Assembly (NCBI RefSeq): GCF_900089585.1
Contig: NZ_FLRH01000003.1
Coordinates: 3,672,501-3,736,500, forward strand
Length of the DNA stretch: 64,000 nt
Source: Micromonospora sediminicola
GTDB taxonomy: Bacteria > Actinomycetota > Actinomycetes > Mycobacteriales > Micromonosporaceae
Reading direction: 5' to 3'
Both the position numbers and the translations under genes were made by a program. Below, piece after piece: positions 33,765-41,872 of this stretch. Position 1 is the first letter of the stretch, and each line of letters starts with the position of its first letter. The notes beneath the pieces were generated by a model that was not told the DNA's origin, did no database searches, and saw only the letters and a list, made by a program, of their open reading frames with translations.

Positions 33765-34787
33765 ATGAGAGACAACTTCGGCGACGCGGTGGGCGACGCG
33801 TTCCGTTCGGTGATGCTGTTCCTGCCCAAGGCGGTCGCGTTCGTCGCCATCCTGGTCGTCGGCTGGCTGATCGCCAAGGCCGTGCTCAAGCTGGTGGACA
33901 AGGTCCTCGAGCGGGTGCACTTCGACCGGGCGGTCGAGCGCGGCGGCATCAAGACCGCGCTGGCCCGCTCGAAGTACGACGCCAGCGACATCGTCGCCAA
34001 GCTCGCCTACTACGGCGTGCTGCTGGTCACGCTGCAGCTCGCGTTCGGCATCTGGGGTCCGAACCCGATCTCCGACCTGATCGCCGGCGTCGTCGCCTGG
34101 CTGCCCCGGGCGTTCGTCGCCATCGTCATCGTCGTGGTGGCCGCGGCCATCGCCCGCGCGGTGAAGGACATCATCTCCAGCGCGCTCGGCGGTCTCTCCT
34201 ACGGTCGGGTGCTGGCCAACCTCGCCTCGGTGTTCATCCTGGGCCTGGGCGTGATCGCCGCGCTCAACCAGATCGGCGTCGCCACCGCGGTGACCACCCC
34301 GGTGTTGATCGCGGTGCTCGCCACCGTCGGCGGCATCCTGGTCGTCGGCGTCGGCGGCGGGCTGGTCCGGCCGATGCAGAGCCGCTGGGAGACCTGGCTG
34401 ACCCGGGCCGAGGAGGAGTCCCGGACCATCGCCACCCACGCCCGCGCCTACCAGGCCGGTCGACGTGACGTGGCGGCCCGCATGGCCACGTCGGACCCGT
34501 ACGGCGAGGCGGAGCTGACCCAGCCGGTGGCCCGGGACGCCGAGGCCGACCGCACCCAGCCGGTGTCGGCGTACGCGGGTTCCGAGCCGACCCAGCCGGT
34601 GCCGGCCCGGACCGGCGCGGAGGCCAGCCCGGCGGCGTCCACGGACGTCACCCAGGCGATCCCGTCGTTCTCCGACTCCGAGCGCACCCAGCCGACCGCA
34701 CCCCGCCAGCCCACGGCCGAGCAGGCCGCGGACAGCGAGGCCACCATGGTCATCCCGCCGGCGGACGTGGACAAGTTCCGCCGCTGA
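33765..34787 (+). CDS. CmpX/MscS-like membrane protein with Thr-Gln-Pro-Val tail
   Basis: A 340-residue protein. ATG 33765 is preferred to ATG 33747 because GTGGAGG stands 7 nt before it. Five or so helices in residues 15-200, including FLPKAVAFVAILVVGWLIAK and conserved TM_helix repeats, match the mechanosensitive-channel-related CmpX group. The hydrophilic tail repeats an acidic residue followed by TQPV (ELTQPV, DRTQPV, EPTQPV, DVTQAI, ERTQPT), similar in spirit to phospho-Thr docking motifs. It lies after the kinase and its repeat protein and ends in a hairpin. Confidence 0.82.
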   Translation: MRDNFGDAVGDAFRSVMLFLPKAVAFVAILVVGWLIAKAVLKLVDKVLERVHFDRAVERGGIKTALARSKYDASDIVAKLAYYGVLLVTLQLAFGIWGPNPISDLIAGVVAWLPRAFVAIVIVVVAAAIARAVKDIISSALGGLSYGRVLANLASVFILGLGVIAALNQIGVATAVTTPVLIAVLATVGGILVVGVGGGLVRPMQSRWETWLTRAEEESRTIATHARAYQAGRRDVAARMATSDPYGEAELTQPVARDAEADRTQPVSAYAGSEPTQPVPARTGAEASPAASTDVTQAIPSFSDSERTQPTAPRQPTAEQAADSEATMVIPPADVDKFRR

Positions 34788-34803
34788 CCCCTCGTCGCGC
34801 GAC

Positions 34804-34839
34804 ACCGGGGCGGGATCCGACGTCGGGTCCCGCCCCGGT
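34804..34839 (+). terminator. Hairpin terminator after the CmpX-like gene
   Basis: A perfect 12-bp stem ACCGGGGCGGGA with its complement (34804-34815 and 34828-34839), extended by a weaker inner GATCC and outer GCGACA/TGTCGC pairing. Confidence 0.65.
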
Positions 34840-34878
34840 CGCGTGTCGCACGGGACCACCCGCCGGCGCGGGTCCGGC

Positions 34879-34884
34879 TACGAT
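34879..34884 (+). promoter_or_regulatory. -10 box (TACGAT) of the MFS leader transcript
   Basis: TACGAT ends 7 nt before ATG 34892, so the leader peptide frame probably starts at the 5' end of the RNA. Confidence 0.5.
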
Positions 34885-34891
34885 CGTCGGC

Positions 34892-34909
34892 ATGACCTGG
34901 CGATGTTGA
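34892..34909 (+). CDS. Leader peptide MTWRC
   Basis: ATG-ACC-TGG-CGA-TGT-TGA encodes five residues, 84 bp before the MFS gene. With no ribosome-binding site and a -10 box 7 nt upstream it would be translated as a leaderless ORF. Its place directly before RNA that can pair with the MFS ribosome-binding site suggests a sensing role by ribosome stalling. Confidence 0.5.
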   Translation: MTWRC

Positions 34910-34910
34910 T

Positions 34911-34993
34911 GCCTTCCTGAGCGACGAGGCCGCGGGCCACCGCGGACGCCGTGCACTGCGACCGGTGTCCGTCACGTCCCGTGGGAAGGCCTC
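34911..34993 (+). promoter_or_regulatory. Predicted translational attenuator of the MFS exporter gene
   Basis: GCCTTCC (34911-34917) is complementary to GGAAGGC (34984-34990), the ribosome-binding region, and GAGGCC (34926-34931) to GGCCTC (34988-34993), up to the ATG. Between them an 8-bp hairpin with one G-U (34943-34950 with 34964-34971) brings the parts together. A ribosome paused on the leader peptide would cover the first element and free the site. Confidence 0.5.
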
Positions 34994-36265
34994 ATGCTCG
35001 TCGCACCTGCCCGCGTGCCCGCGACCCGCCGCCTGGCGGCGACGCTCTACGGCTACGCGTTCCTCACCGACCTCGTCCTGCTCTACCCGCTCTACGTGCT
35101 GCTGTTCGCCGACACCGGGCTGTCGGTCGGGCAGATCTCGACGCTGTTCGTCCTCTGGGCGGTCGCCGGCATCCTGTTGGAGGTGCCGTCGGGGGCCCTG
35201 GCCGACGCGCTCTCCCGCCGGCTGCTGCTCTGCCTGGCGCCGCTGCTCACGGCCGCCGGTTTCGCGCTCTGGGTGCTGCTGCCGTCCTACCCGGCGTTCG
35301 CCGTCGGGTTCCTGCTCTGGGGGGCCGGCGGCGCGTTGCGCTCCGGTGCGCTGGAGGCGCTGGTCTTCACCGAGCTGGACCGTCTCGGCGCGGCCGACCG
35401 CTACGCCCGGCTGATCGGCCGCACCCGCACCGCCGAGGTCCTCGGCGCGGTCGGCTCGGGGGTGCTCGCCGGGCCGGTGTTCGCGGTCGGCGGCTACCTC
35501 GCCGTCGGCGCGGCCAGCGTGGCGACCTGCCTGCTCGCCGCCGCGGTCGCGGCCCGCTTCCCGGAGCACCGCACCGCGCCGGCCGCCACCGCGCCGGCCG
35601 CCGTCGCGCCGCTCGCCACCCCGTCGGCCGCCACCCCGTCGGCCGCCGCCCCGCCGTCGGGCCCGGGGGAGGCGCCGGACGACGACGAGCCCGGCTGGCT
35701 GGACAGCCTGCGCGGGGGTCTCGCCGAGGTGCGGGCCGACCGCGCCGTCCGCGCGGCCGTGCTGCTGGTCGCCGCGGTGGCCGCGATCTGGGGTGGCCTG
35801 GACGAGTACACCGGGCTGCTGGCCCGGGACACCGGGGTGGCCGAGGTGACCGTGCCGCTGCTGCTCCTGCTGGTGTGGGCCGGGATGTCGGTGGGCGGAC
35901 TGCTCGCCCCGTGGGGCGAGCGGTTGTCCCGTCGCGGGTACGCCGGCCTCCTGGTGTTCGCGGCGGGGGCGCTGGCGGCCGGGGCGCTGGCGCGGCACCC
36001 GGGGGGTTTCCTGCTGCTGGCGGTGGCGTTCGCCGCGTTCCAGCTCGCCACCGTGCTGGCCGACGTCCGGCTCCAGGCCAGGATCAGTGGTTCCGCGCGG
36101 GCCACGGTCACCTCGCTGGCCGGGATGGCCACCGACCTGACCACCGTCGCCTTCTACGGCGCGTACGGGCTGCTCGCCGGCGCGGTGGGCAATCCGGTCG
36201 CCTTCGCGGTGGCCGTGCTGCCCTATCTGCTGGTGGCGCTCTGGCTGTTCGCCGGACGGGGGTGA
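34994..36265 (+). CDS. MFS exporter
   Basis: A 423-residue major facilitator protein with twelve hydrophobic helices and a charged central loop (residues about 195-235, Ala/Pro-rich). Family motif A appears as GILLEVPSGALADALSRR after helix 2. The tilt is toward drug or metabolite export by resemblance to small-molecule efflux members; the substrate is unknown. GGAAGG lies a few bases before ATG 34994 and is the likely target of leader-RNA control. It is followed 40-80 bp later by the transketolase gene. Confidence 0.87.
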   Translation: MLVAPARVPATRRLAATLYGYAFLTDLVLLYPLYVLLFADTGLSVGQISTLFVLWAVAGILLEVPSGALADALSRRLLLCLAPLLTAAGFALWVLLPSYPAFAVGFLLWGAGGALRSGALEALVFTELDRLGAADRYARLIGRTRTAEVLGAVGSGVLAGPVFAVGGYLAVGAASVATCLLAAAVAARFPEHRTAPAATAPAAVAPLATPSAATPSAAAPPSGPGEAPDDDEPGWLDSLRGGLAEVRADRAVRAAVLLVAAVAAIWGGLDEYTGLLARDTGVAEVTVPLLLLLVWAGMSVGGLLAPWGERLSRRGYAGLLVFAAGALAAGALARHPGGFLLLAVAFAAFQLATVLADVRLQARISGSARATVTSLAGMATDLTTVAFYGAYGLLAGAVGNPVAFAVAVLPYLLVALWLFAGRG

Positions 36266-36344
36266 GTTGCCAGAAAAGGGATGAATCATCGCATTCAGGA
36301 TTACGGTGGGTCCGGACACGACCGACCGCGGGGAGACGATAGCG

Positions 36345-38207
36345 GTGACGTTGGAAGCAGAGCGCACGCTGCGCGACGAGGACCTGACCGGGCTGGCGGA
36401 GCTGGCCGCCCAACTGCGGGTGGACGCGATCCGGTGCACGACGATGGCCGGCTCCGGGCACCCCACCTCCAGCCTCTCCGCCGCCGACCTGCTCGCGGTG
36501 CTGGTCGCCCGGCACCTGCGCTACGACTGGTCCTACCCGGGCAACCCCGGCAACGACCACCTGATCCTCTCCAAGGGGCACGCGTCGCCGCTGCTGTACG
36601 CGGTGTTCCGGGCCACCGGCGCGATCAGCGAGCAGGAGCTGCTGGAGACGTACCGCCGGTCCGGCTCGCGCCTGCAGGGCCACCCCACCCCGGTCCTGCC
36701 CTGGGTGGACGTGGCCACCGGCTCGCTCGGCCAGGGCCTGCCGGTGGGCGTCGGCGTGGCCCTGGGCGCCCAGTACCTCGACCGCTCGCCGGCCCACGTC
36801 TGGGTGCTGTGCGGCGACAGCGAGATGGCCGAGGGCTCGATCTGGGAGGCCCTGGACAAGGCGGGCCACTACGGGCTGCGCGCCCTGACCGCGATCGTCG
36901 ACGTCAACCGGCTGGGGCAGCGCGGCCCGACCGAGCTGGAGTGGGACCTGGACAGCTACCGGCGGCGGGTCGAGGCGTTCGGCTGCCGGGCGATCGTCGT
37001 CGACGGGCACGACCTCGGCGCGATCGACGACGCGTACGGGCAGGCGCGGGAGGCCACCGGACCGACCGTGGTGCTGGCCCGCACGGTCAAGGGCCGCGGG
37101 GTGCCCGAGATCGAGAACGACCCGTCCTGGCACGGCAAGGCGCTCGACCCCGAGCTGGCCGACCGGGCCGTGCGGGCGCTCGGCGGACCCCGGCGGATCC
37201 GGGTCGCCGGGCCGAAGCCGCCCGCCGCGCCGCGCGCCGACCCGGTCGAGCACCGGCGACCCGAGCTGCCCCGTTGGTCGCGCGGCGCGAAGGTCGCCAC
37301 CCGGGACGCGTACGGGGACGCGTTGCGCGCGCTCGGCGCGGTCCGGCCGGACGTGGTCGCCCTCGACGGCGAGGTCAGCGACTCCACCCGGGCCGACCGC
37401 TTCGCCGACGCGTACCCGGACCGGTTCTTCCAGATGTTCATCGCCGAGCAGCAGCTCGCCGCCGCGGCCGTGGGCCTGGCGGTACGCGGCCGGCGGCCGT
37501 TCGCGGCGACGTTCGCCGCGTTCTGGTCCCGCGCCTACGACTTCATCCGGATGGCCGGCGTCTCCCGCGCCGACATCACGCTGGTCGGCTCGCACGCCGG
37601 AGTGGAGATCGGCCCGGACGGCCCGTCCCAGATGGGGCTGGAGGACATCGCCGCGCTGCGTGCGGTGCCCGGCTCGACGGTGCTCTGCCCCGCCGACGCC
37701 GTCTCCTGCGCGGCCCTGGTCGCCCAGCTGCCCGACCGCCCCGGCGTCAGCTACCTGCGCACCACCCGCGGCGCCTATCCGGTGCTCTACGACGACGGCG
37801 AGGAGTTCCCGGTCGGCGGCAGCCGGGTGGTCCGTGACGGCGGTGACGTCGCGCTGCTCGGCACCGGCGTCACCGTGCACGTCTGCCTCGCCGCCGCCGA
37901 CGAGCTGACCCGGGAGGGGATCGACGCCCGGGTGGTGGACCTCTACTCGATCAAGCCGGTGGACCGGGACCGCCTGCTGGAGGCGGTCCGCGACACCGGG
38001 GGGCGGCTGGTGGTGGTGGAGGACCACTACCCGGAGGGCGGCCTCGGCTCCGCGGTGCTGGAGGAGCTGGCCGACCTGGGCGCGCCGGCGCGGGTCCGTC
38101 ACCTGGCGGTGCGCGGGTTGCCCGGCTCCGGCACGCCCACCCAGCAGCTCGACCGCGCCGGGATCGGCGTGCACGCGGTCGTCTCGGCGGCCCGCGCCCT
38201 GGCCTGA
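36345..38207 (+). CDS. tkt: Transketolase
   Basis: A 620-residue thiamine-diphosphate enzyme transferring two-carbon units between sugar phosphates. Visible motifs: MAGSGHPTSSLSAADLL, LILSKGHASPLLYAVF, the ThDP/Mg site GDSEMAEGSIWEALD, and the pyrimidine-domain FIAEQQLAAAAVGLAVRG with the catalytic Glu; the C-terminal domain ends in the usual way. The length fits the roughly 620-residue animal-like class rather than the 660-700-residue enterobacterial one. GTG 36345 follows GGGGAGA at 8 nt; an in-frame GTG at 36306 is an alternative. No other pentose-phosphate genes adjoin it, so a second, specialised copy is possible. Confidence 0.92.
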   Translation: MTLEAERTLRDEDLTGLAELAAQLRVDAIRCTTMAGSGHPTSSLSAADLLAVLVARHLRYDWSYPGNPGNDHLILSKGHASPLLYAVFRATGAISEQELLETYRRSGSRLQGHPTPVLPWVDVATGSLGQGLPVGVGVALGAQYLDRSPAHVWVLCGDSEMAEGSIWEALDKAGHYGLRALTAIVDVNRLGQRGPTELEWDLDSYRRRVEAFGCRAIVVDGHDLGAIDDAYGQAREATGPTVVLARTVKGRGVPEIENDPSWHGKALDPELADRAVRALGGPRRIRVAGPKPPAAPRADPVEHRRPELPRWSRGAKVATRDAYGDALRALGAVRPDVVALDGEVSDSTRADRFADAYPDRFFQMFIAEQQLAAAAVGLAVRGRRPFAATFAAFWSRAYDFIRMAGVSRADITLVGSHAGVEIGPDGPSQMGLEDIAALRAVPGSTVLCPADAVSCAALVAQLPDRPGVSYLRTTRGAYPVLYDDGEEFPVGGSRVVRDGGDVALLGTGVTVHVCLAAADELTREGIDARVVDLYSIKPVDRDRLLEAVRDTGGRLVVVEDHYPEGGLGSAVLEELADLGAPARVRHLAVRGLPGSGTPTQQLDRAGIGVHAVVSAARALA

Positions 38208-38265
38208 CCGGGTTTGCCCGCGTCGCCGGCGGGTAGCCACGCTGCCGCCGACGGGAGGACCGACC

Positions 38266-38652
38266 ATGGCCGAACCGGAGTTCTACGCGCGGGTGTCCGC
38301 CCGCGCGGGCGTGTCGGAGGCGTCCGCGCGGGCGCTGACCGAGGCGACGCTGCGCACGCTCGCCGAGCGGCTTAGCGGCGGCGAGGCCGCCGACCTGAGC
38401 GAGCACGTGGCGCACGAGCTGCGCCCGCTGCTGGCCCGGGCGCGGGTCGAGGACCCGCAGGCCTTCGGGTACGACGAGTTCCTGCGCCGGATCGCCGAGC
38501 GGGCCGGCGCGACCCCGGCCGACGCCGAGCGCGGCGCGCGTGCGGTGCTGCAGGCACTGCACCGGGTGGTCGGGCCCGCGGAGTTCAACCGGGCCATGGC
38601 CCAGCTGCCCCGGGAGATCGGCGAGCTGGCCCAGCCCGCCCCACGGGTGTAA
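38266..38652 (+). CDS. DUF2267 domain protein (second copy)
   Basis: A 128-residue helical protein starting at ATG 38266 with GGGAGGAC upstream. Helix signatures TLRTLAERLSGGEAADLSEH and FNRAMAQLPREIGELAQP match the paralogue at 12435-12833. Family function is unknown. It ends directly before a hairpin. Confidence 0.82.
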   Translation: MAEPEFYARVSARAGVSEASARALTEATLRTLAERLSGGEAADLSEHVAHELRPLLARARVEDPQAFGYDEFLRRIAERAGATPADAERGARAVLQALHRVVGPAEFNRAMAQLPREIGELAQPAPRV

Positions 38653-38656
38653 GGAA

Positions 38657-38694
38657 GGGGCCCCGCTTAACGCTTCCGGTAGAGGCGGGGCCCC
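38657..38694. terminator. Bidirectional hairpin terminator
   Basis: GGGGCCCCGC (38657-38666) pairs perfectly with GCGGGGCCCC (38685-38694) across an 18-nt loop. TTAACGC occurs in the loop and again after the right arm. It separates the convergent DUF2267 and VOC genes. Confidence 0.7.
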
Positions 38695-38717
38695 CTCTTA
38701 ACGCACCTGCCCGGGCA

Positions 38718-39107
38718 TCAGCCGGCCAGGTGCAGGAACGACCACTGGTGGCCGTCGGGATCCCGGAAGCCGCGCATGGAGAGGTGCCCGAGGTCCTGGA
38801 CCGGCCCGAGCGCGGTGCCACCCGCGGCGACCGCGCGTGCGACCAGCGCGTCGACCTGCTCGGGCCGGTCCACGCCGAGGCCCACGATCACCTCCCGGGC
38901 GGTCGCGGTGTCGCAGACGTCGGCGCCGGCGAACGCGGCGAAGGCGTCGGGGAGGTGCAGGACCAGGTGCGTGGTCGCGCCGAAGCTGAGCTGCGCGCTC
39001 GGCGCGCCCGGTGGCCGGGGCGCCGCGACGAAGCCGAGGGCGGTGAAGAACGCCACCGCGGCGTCGAGGTCGCGCACCGGAAGGTTGACGAACGTCGCAC
39101 CGGTCAT
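38718..39107 (-). CDS. VOC (glyoxalase/bleomycin-resistance fold) protein
   Basis: A 129-residue single-domain protein starting at ATG 39107. It has the paired beta-alpha-beta-beta-beta units: TFVNLPVRDLDAAVAFFTAL at the start and SMRGFRDPDGHQWSFLHL at the end, the latter typical of the lactoylglutathione-lyase-like subgroup. Metal-binding residues are not certain, so the reaction is unknown. Its start overlaps the stop of the upstream gene by 4 nt (ATGA). Confidence 0.85.
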   Translation of the reverse strand: MTGATFVNLPVRDLDAAVAFFTALGFVAAPRPPGAPSAQLSFGATTHLVLHLPDAFAAFAGADVCDTATAREVIVGLGVDRPEQVDALVARAVAAGGTALGPVQDLGHLSMRGFRDPDGHQWSFLHLAG

Positions 39108-39802
39108 CGGGCCGCCTCCCGCTCCAGCAGCGCCTTCAGCGCGCCCAACCGGTCCCGCCAGTACGCCCTGAGCCGTTCCGCCTCGCCGGCGTCGGCCAGC
39201 TTCTCGTGCAGCACCGCCACCCGCGCCTTCGACGCGCCGACCGCGGTCAGGCCGACCACGATCCGGCTCGGGCCGCCCGCCCAGTCCGCCCGGAACGTCT
39301 TCGGCCCCGTCGCGGTGCGTACCCGCACCTCGACGTCGGGCAGCCAGCGCCGGCGGGTCGCCTCGTCGGCGAACGCGTGGAACAGCGTCTGCACCGGCAC
39401 GGCGACGGTCCGGCTGCCGCCGGCCTCGAACCCGCCGCCCCGCCGCTGACCCGGTGCGCGCAGGCCGCGCGCCTGCTCGTAGCCGACGGTGACGGTCTGC
39501 GCCCACCAGCCCGGCACCCCGTGCGTGTCGACCAGCCACCGGGCGGTCTCGGTGTGGGTCCGCTCGACCGCGCCCCACGCGTCGAGCCGGTCGAACCAGC
39601 CGGCCCAGTCCTGCCCGGTCCGCTCGCGCAGCAGCGCGTCGGAGATGCGGTCCTGTTGGGTCCGTCCCCCGGCCGGGGCCACCGGCGGGGTGCGGGCGGG
39701 TTCGGCCTTGGCGAGCATCTGCCGGCGGGCGGTGGTGTAGCTCTCGCCGGTCTTGTCCATCCGGGTGCGTACCCGGGACTTGAAGGACTTCTGACGGGTC
39801 AT
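39104..39802 (-). CDS. DUF4287-SRPBCC fusion protein
   Basis: A 232-residue protein. Residues about 1-90 resemble DUF4287 (SFKSRVRTRMDKTGESYTTA; DWAGWFDRLDAWGAVERTHT; WLVDTHGVPGWWAQTVTVGY). The rest is an SRPBCC/AHSA1-type ligand-binding domain (VPVQTLFHAFADEATRRRWL to LHEKLADAGEAERLRAYWRD). Lipid or small-hydrophobe binding is possible; function unknown. ATG 39802 follows GGGAGC. Bases 39803-40025 hold no gene; a small GGGCT-CGA-AGCCC hairpin near 39895-39911 could end the YchJ transcript. Confidence 0.82.
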   Translation of the reverse strand: MTRQKSFKSRVRTRMDKTGESYTTARRQMLAKAEPARTPPVAPAGGRTQQDRISDALLRERTGQDWAGWFDRLDAWGAVERTHTETARWLVDTHGVPGWWAQTVTVGYEQARGLRAPGQRRGGGFEAGGSRTVAVPVQTLFHAFADEATRRRWLPDVEVRVRTATGPKTFRADWAGGPSRIVVGLTAVGASKARVAVLHEKLADAGEAERLRAYWRDRLGALKALLEREAAR

Positions 39803-40025
39803 CGCGCGCTCCCTGTCACGACCCGGTCGGGAACCCACGCTTCCGGCGACCGTGCCGTGCGGCTGCCGCGCGGTGGTCAGGTGTCGCGTCCCGAGGGCTC
39901 GAAGCCCCCTTTGCCTCCGCGTGCCGGTGGCGTGGGCACCGGATCGGAGGTGGGGCGCGGGACCGCGCCGAGCCCCAGTCTAGGCCGGATCCTGCTGCCG
40001 GGGGAGGCCGGCGCGCCGGCCCGCC

Positions 40026-40415
40026 TCATTCCGGCAGCGCGTCGAGGTAGACCCAGCGGCCGTCCTCCCGGGCGAAGCGGCTGTGCTCGGCGAGCGTCCC
40101 GGCCCGGCCGCCCTCGGTGTAGTGGGCCCGGAAACGGACCGTCCCGGTGCTGTCGAACAGACCGCCCTGTGCGGTCTCCAGCACCTCCAGGCGGGTCCAC
40201 CGGGTGCCCGGGTCCAGCTCCAGCCGGGCCGGCCGGGTGCGGGAGTGCCAGCTGTGCCGCAGGTAGTCGGCGTCGCCGCGGGCGAACGCGCTGAACCGCG
40301 AGCGCATCAGCGCCTCCGCGGTGGCCGCCGTCGCGACGCCCCGGTGGACCGGCGCGCAGCAGTCCTCGTACGGCCGGCCCGACCCGCACGGGCAGGCCGT
40401 GTTCTGCTTCCCCAT
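40026..40415 (-). CDS. YchJ/UPF0225 family SEC-C motif protein
   Basis: A 129-residue protein. The N-terminal CPCGSGRPYEDCCAPVHRG is a SEC-C zinc motif, followed by the NTF2-like domain LMRSRFSAFARGDADYLRHS and a C-terminal DGRWVYLDA. The family role is unknown; zinc binding is expected from the Cys pattern. ATG 40415 begins directly before the motif. It is divergent from the phosphotransferase gene. Confidence 0.9.
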   Translation of the reverse strand: MGKQNTACPCGSGRPYEDCCAPVHRGVATAATAEALMRSRFSAFARGDADYLRHSWHSRTRPARLELDPGTRWTRLEVLETAQGGLFDSTGTVRFRAHYTEGGRAGTLAEHSRFAREDGRWVYLDALPE

Positions 40416-40525
40416 CCGACGATTCTCACCCGCCGCCCGGCCGCGCCCGCGACGGGTCCCGCCGGGCGCCGCCATCCGTGCGCGGGGCAGCGCCGGCGGG
40501 GAAGCCGCACTACCCTCCGAGGACC

Positions 40526-41536
40526 ATGAGCGCGAGCCCGACCCGGCGCGACCTCGACCCGGCACGGGTCCGCCGTTACCTGACCGCCTCGCTCGGGCCG
40601 GCCGGCGAGGTGGCCGACTGCGGCCCGTTGAGCGGTGGCGGCTTCGCCGCGGTGTGGTGGGTGCGCCTGGCCGACGGCCGTGACGTGGTGCTCAAGGTCG
40701 GGCCACCGCCGCACGTGCCGCTGCTGCGCTACGAGACGGACATGATCGGCGCGGAGGCGCGCTACCTGCGCCTGGTGGCCGCCCGCGCGCCGGCGGTGCC
40801 GGTGCCGGCGTTGCTGCACCACGGCCGCCATCCCGAGCTGGGCGACTGGCTGCTCACCGCGCGGCTGCCCGGCCGTACCCTGTGGGACCTGACCCGGGCC
40901 GGCGCGGACGTCGGGCCGCTGCGCGCCGAGTTCGGCCGGGCGCTGGCCGCGCTGCACGCCGTCACCGGCGACCGGTACGGCTACGACGGCGGCCGCGCCA
41001 CCGCCCCCACCTGGCGGGGCGCCTACACCGCGATGGTGGACGACCTGCTCGCCGACGCGGCCGACTGGGCGGTGCCGCTGCCGGTGCCCGCGTCCCGGAT
41101 CCGCGCGCTGGTCGCCCGGCACGCGGCCGTCCTCGACGTGGTGCGCCGCCCGGCGTTGCTGCACTTCGACGGCTGGGCCGGCAACGTGCTGGCGGTGGAC
41201 GGTCCGGACGGCACGCCCCGGCTCAGCGGCCTGGTCGACGGCGAGCGGCACCTGTGCGGCGACCCGCTGCTGGACCTGGTGTCGCCGTTGCTGTTCCGCC
41301 GCGCCGAGGACGAGCCGGACGACCCGCTGGTCCGGGCCTACCGGGCGGCCGCGCCGTTCGCCCTGGACGAGGGCGCGCGGCGACGGCTCGGGCTCTACCG
41401 GCTGCACCTCTACCTGCTGATGACGGTGGAGATGCCCAGCCGGGGCATCACCGCGGAGTCCGACCCGGGCCGGGTGGCGCTGCTGGCCGAGTTGCTCGAC
41501 GCCGAGCTGGCCGACCTGGCCGGATCCAGGCGCTGA
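40526..41536 (+). CDS. Aminoglycoside phosphotransferase (APH) family kinase
   Basis: A 336-residue protein of the APH/choline-kinase fold. The phosphate loop region LSGGGFAAVWWVRLADGRDV has the lysine in VVLKVG; the catalytic loop is LLHFDGWAGNVLAVDG (His-x-Asp with the later Asn) and metal site GLVDGERHLCGDP. Members phosphorylate aminoglycosides, macrolides, homoserine, sugars or other small molecules; the substrate here is unknown and resistance cannot be inferred. TACCCT at 40511 and GAGG precede ATG 40526. Confidence 0.85.
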   Translation: MSASPTRRDLDPARVRRYLTASLGPAGEVADCGPLSGGGFAAVWWVRLADGRDVVLKVGPPPHVPLLRYETDMIGAEARYLRLVAARAPAVPVPALLHHGRHPELGDWLLTARLPGRTLWDLTRAGADVGPLRAEFGRALAALHAVTGDRYGYDGGRATAPTWRGAYTAMVDDLLADAADWAVPLPVPASRIRALVARHAAVLDVVRRPALLHFDGWAGNVLAVDGPDGTPRLSGLVDGERHLCGDPLLDLVSPLLFRRAEDEPDDPLVRAYRAAAPFALDEGARRRLGLYRLHLYLLMTVEMPSRGITAESDPGRVALLAELLDAELADLAGSRR

Positions 41537-41558
41537 GCGCCCGGCGCGCGGCGGGTGC

Positions 41559-41789
41559 TCACGGGACGGTGTCGGGGTGGACCTCGACGTCGTAGAGCAG
41601 CCGCACGTGCCGGCGGCCGTTCGTGACGCCGACGAAGACCGGGTCGCCGGCGGGGGTGCGGCCCTGCCGCCACACCTCCTGCCGGGCCGCCTCCCGGGAG
41701 TCGTGGTGGATCCGGCCCTGCCGGTGCAGGTGCAGGACGCGCCGCGCGGTGCCGGGGTCGCTGGCGAGCTGGATGCGCAGGAGCGTCAT
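41559..41789 (-). CDS. Small conserved-type protein, function unknown
   Basis: A 76-residue protein from ATG 41789, which follows GGGAGG. It contains a basic mid part (HLHRQGRIHHDSREAARQEV) and a beta-rich end (PVFVGVTNGRRHVRLLYDVE). No domain recognised. It is divergent from a TetR regulator gene 83 bp away, with a palindrome between them. Confidence 0.6.
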   Translation of the reverse strand: MTLLRIQLASDPGTARRVLHLHRQGRIHHDSREAARQEVWRQGRTPAGDPVFVGVTNGRRHVRLLYDVEVHPDTVP

Positions 41790-41826
41790 GGCGATGGCCT
41801 CCCTACCCGCCGAATCGACGACTCCC

Positions 41827-41845
41827 AACTTACCGGCGTTAAGTT
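41827..41845. promoter_or_regulatory. TetR-type operator palindrome
   Basis: AACTTACCGGCGTTAAGTT pairs at 8 of 9 positions around a central G. It lies 28 bp before the TetR gene and 38 bp before the divergent small gene, so one repressor could control both. Confidence 0.65.
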
Positions 41846-41859
41846 GCCTGTACAGCGTT

Positions 41860-41865
41860 TATTCT
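41860..41865 (+). promoter_or_regulatory. -10 box (TATTCT) of the TetR gene
   Basis: TATTCT ends 7 nt before ATG 41873; leaderless start likely. The palindrome at 41827-41845 overlaps the expected -35 region. Confidence 0.5.
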
Positions 41866-41872
41866 GGGCGGC

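Noticed and set aside
36108..38267. 719-codon minus-strand frame opposite transketolase
   Set aside because: Shadow frame; transketolase motifs and start signals are on the plus strand.
39885..39985. Possible tRNA or small RNA (GGCTCGAAGCC hairpin)
   Set aside because: No acceptor stem, anticodon arm or proper T-loop could be folded; only a short hairpin remains.
40526..41536. Antibiotic resistance gene
   Set aside because: The APH fold is shared by many kinases of ordinary metabolism; nothing in sequence or context identifies a drug substrate.
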